Shown here piece after piece: positions 63,685 to 64,000 of a stretch of DNA of 64,000 bases. Source of the stretch: Rhizobium gallicum bv. gallicum R602sp (lineage in GTDB: Bacteria > Pseudomonadota > Alphaproteobacteria > Rhizobiales > Rhizobiaceae). The notes beneath the pieces were generated by a model that had not been told where the DNA came from, searched no databases, and saw nothing but the letters and a program-made list of their open reading frames with translations. The translations under genes and the position numbers were made by a program. The stretch's first letter is position 1. The number at the start of each line of letters is the position of its first letter. The stretch covers positions 1,488,001 to 1,552,000 of the forward strand of contig NZ_CP006880.1 in NCBI RefSeq assembly GCF_000816845.1. The letters are read 5' to 3'.

Positions 63685-63710
63685 TAGAACGTTATACGAA
63701 GAACGTTCTA
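63685..63710. promoter_or_regulatory. Candidate LacI-family operators
   Basis: Two AGAACGTT units lie 14 bases apart, at 63686-63693 and 63700-63707. The second forms a perfect 10-base palindrome AGAACGTTCT; the first continues as TAGAACGTTATA. They sit between the LacI gene and the rhamnosidase gene, where such a regulator would bind. Confidence 0.55.
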
Positions 63711-63730
63711 CAAAAGATGTGGGGGATCTG

Positions 63731-64000
63731 ATGAATTTTCAGCCGATGGCGGCCAGCGACAATCTCGTTTCACGAGACTGGACCAGCGATATGATCGCGC
63801 CGCTGTCGGATCGCGGCCAGGGAACGGCCGCAAGTTTTGTCGCCAAGACGTTCAACTGCGATTGCGTAGAGACGCCGGCCGAACTCTTCATTTCAGCACT
63901 CGGCCTTTATCGCTGCTTCATCAATGGCAAACGGGTCGGCAATGACCTCCTGACACCCGGCTGGACCAGCTACGATCATCGCCTGGCCTTTCAGCACTAT
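63731..64000 (+). CDS. Alpha-L-rhamnosidase, N-terminal fragment
   Basis: The first 90 codons of a gene cut by the window edge. The segment contains FISALGLYRCFINGKRVGNDLLTPGWTSYDHRLAFQHY, typical of the N-terminal beta domain of bacterial alpha-L-rhamnosidases (GH78). The enzyme releases terminal rhamnose from glycosides. No signal peptide is visible, so it may be cytoplasmic. The preceding LacI gene and operators fit a catabolic role. Confidence 0.85.
   Translation, partial: MNFQPMAASDNLVSRDWTSDMIAPLSDRGQGTAASFVAKTFNCDCVETPAELFISALGLYRCFINGKRVGNDLLTPGWTSYDHRLAFQHY

Overview
The window reads as an alphaproteobacterial genome of the Rhizobiales type, most like Rhizobium, Sinorhizobium or Agrobacterium. 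The reasons are high GC, the gene families present (DUF982, Thivi_2564, NasT/NasS, an IRO-box-like iron site) and rhizobial T6SS gene content. No rRNA, tRNA, CRISPR array or intact transposable element was recognised. The two ends cut through a tssF gene and an alpha-L-rhamnosidase gene.

Layout. Bases 1-13705 hold the downstream part of a type VI secretion (T6SS) locus: tssF (end), tssG, tagH, tssJ, tssK, tssL with an OmpA domain, tssM, tagF, a DUF2169 adaptor, a ketosynthase-like protein without its catalytic residues, a PAAR-like (DUF4150) effector and a probable immunity protein. A convergent block at 13711-16989 encodes a VgrG spike with a long octapeptide-repeat needle, a DUF6484 protein and a truncated TIGR02270-like protein. 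Next come a secreted caspase-like protein with Sel1 repeats (17277-19418), an unknown protein, a two-domain glycosyltransferase fusion and a small lipoprotein.

Bases 23079-27271 are a sugar-type ABC importer whose two permeases are fused. After a hydrolase, an AraC regulator, a group II intron tail and a chemotaxis receptor comes an iron/siderophore-type ABC importer (33672-37844). It has two tandem binding proteins and a candidate IRO box in the promoter shared with a divergent methyltransferase. Bases 38000-46043 are mixed housekeeping and stress genes: CspA, DUF982, a helix-turn-helix protein, an MTOX-type flavin oxidase, 1-Cys peroxiredoxin, FMN reductase and a CBS/CorC membrane protein.

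Bases 46376-62307 are a complete assimilatory nitrate island: nasT-nasS, nrtA-nrtB-nrtC, a second nasT-nasS pair, then narK-nirB-nirD-nasA-cysG. Together these supply nitrate sensing, ABC and MFS uptake, nitrate to nitrite to ammonium reduction, and the siroheme NirB needs. The nrtA and narK operons each start with a sigma-54-type promoter, then a leader with hairpins and a strong intrinsic terminator, the arrangement expected for NasT (ANTAR) antitermination. The window closes with a LacI regulator divergent from an alpha-L-rhamnosidase, with candidate operators between them.
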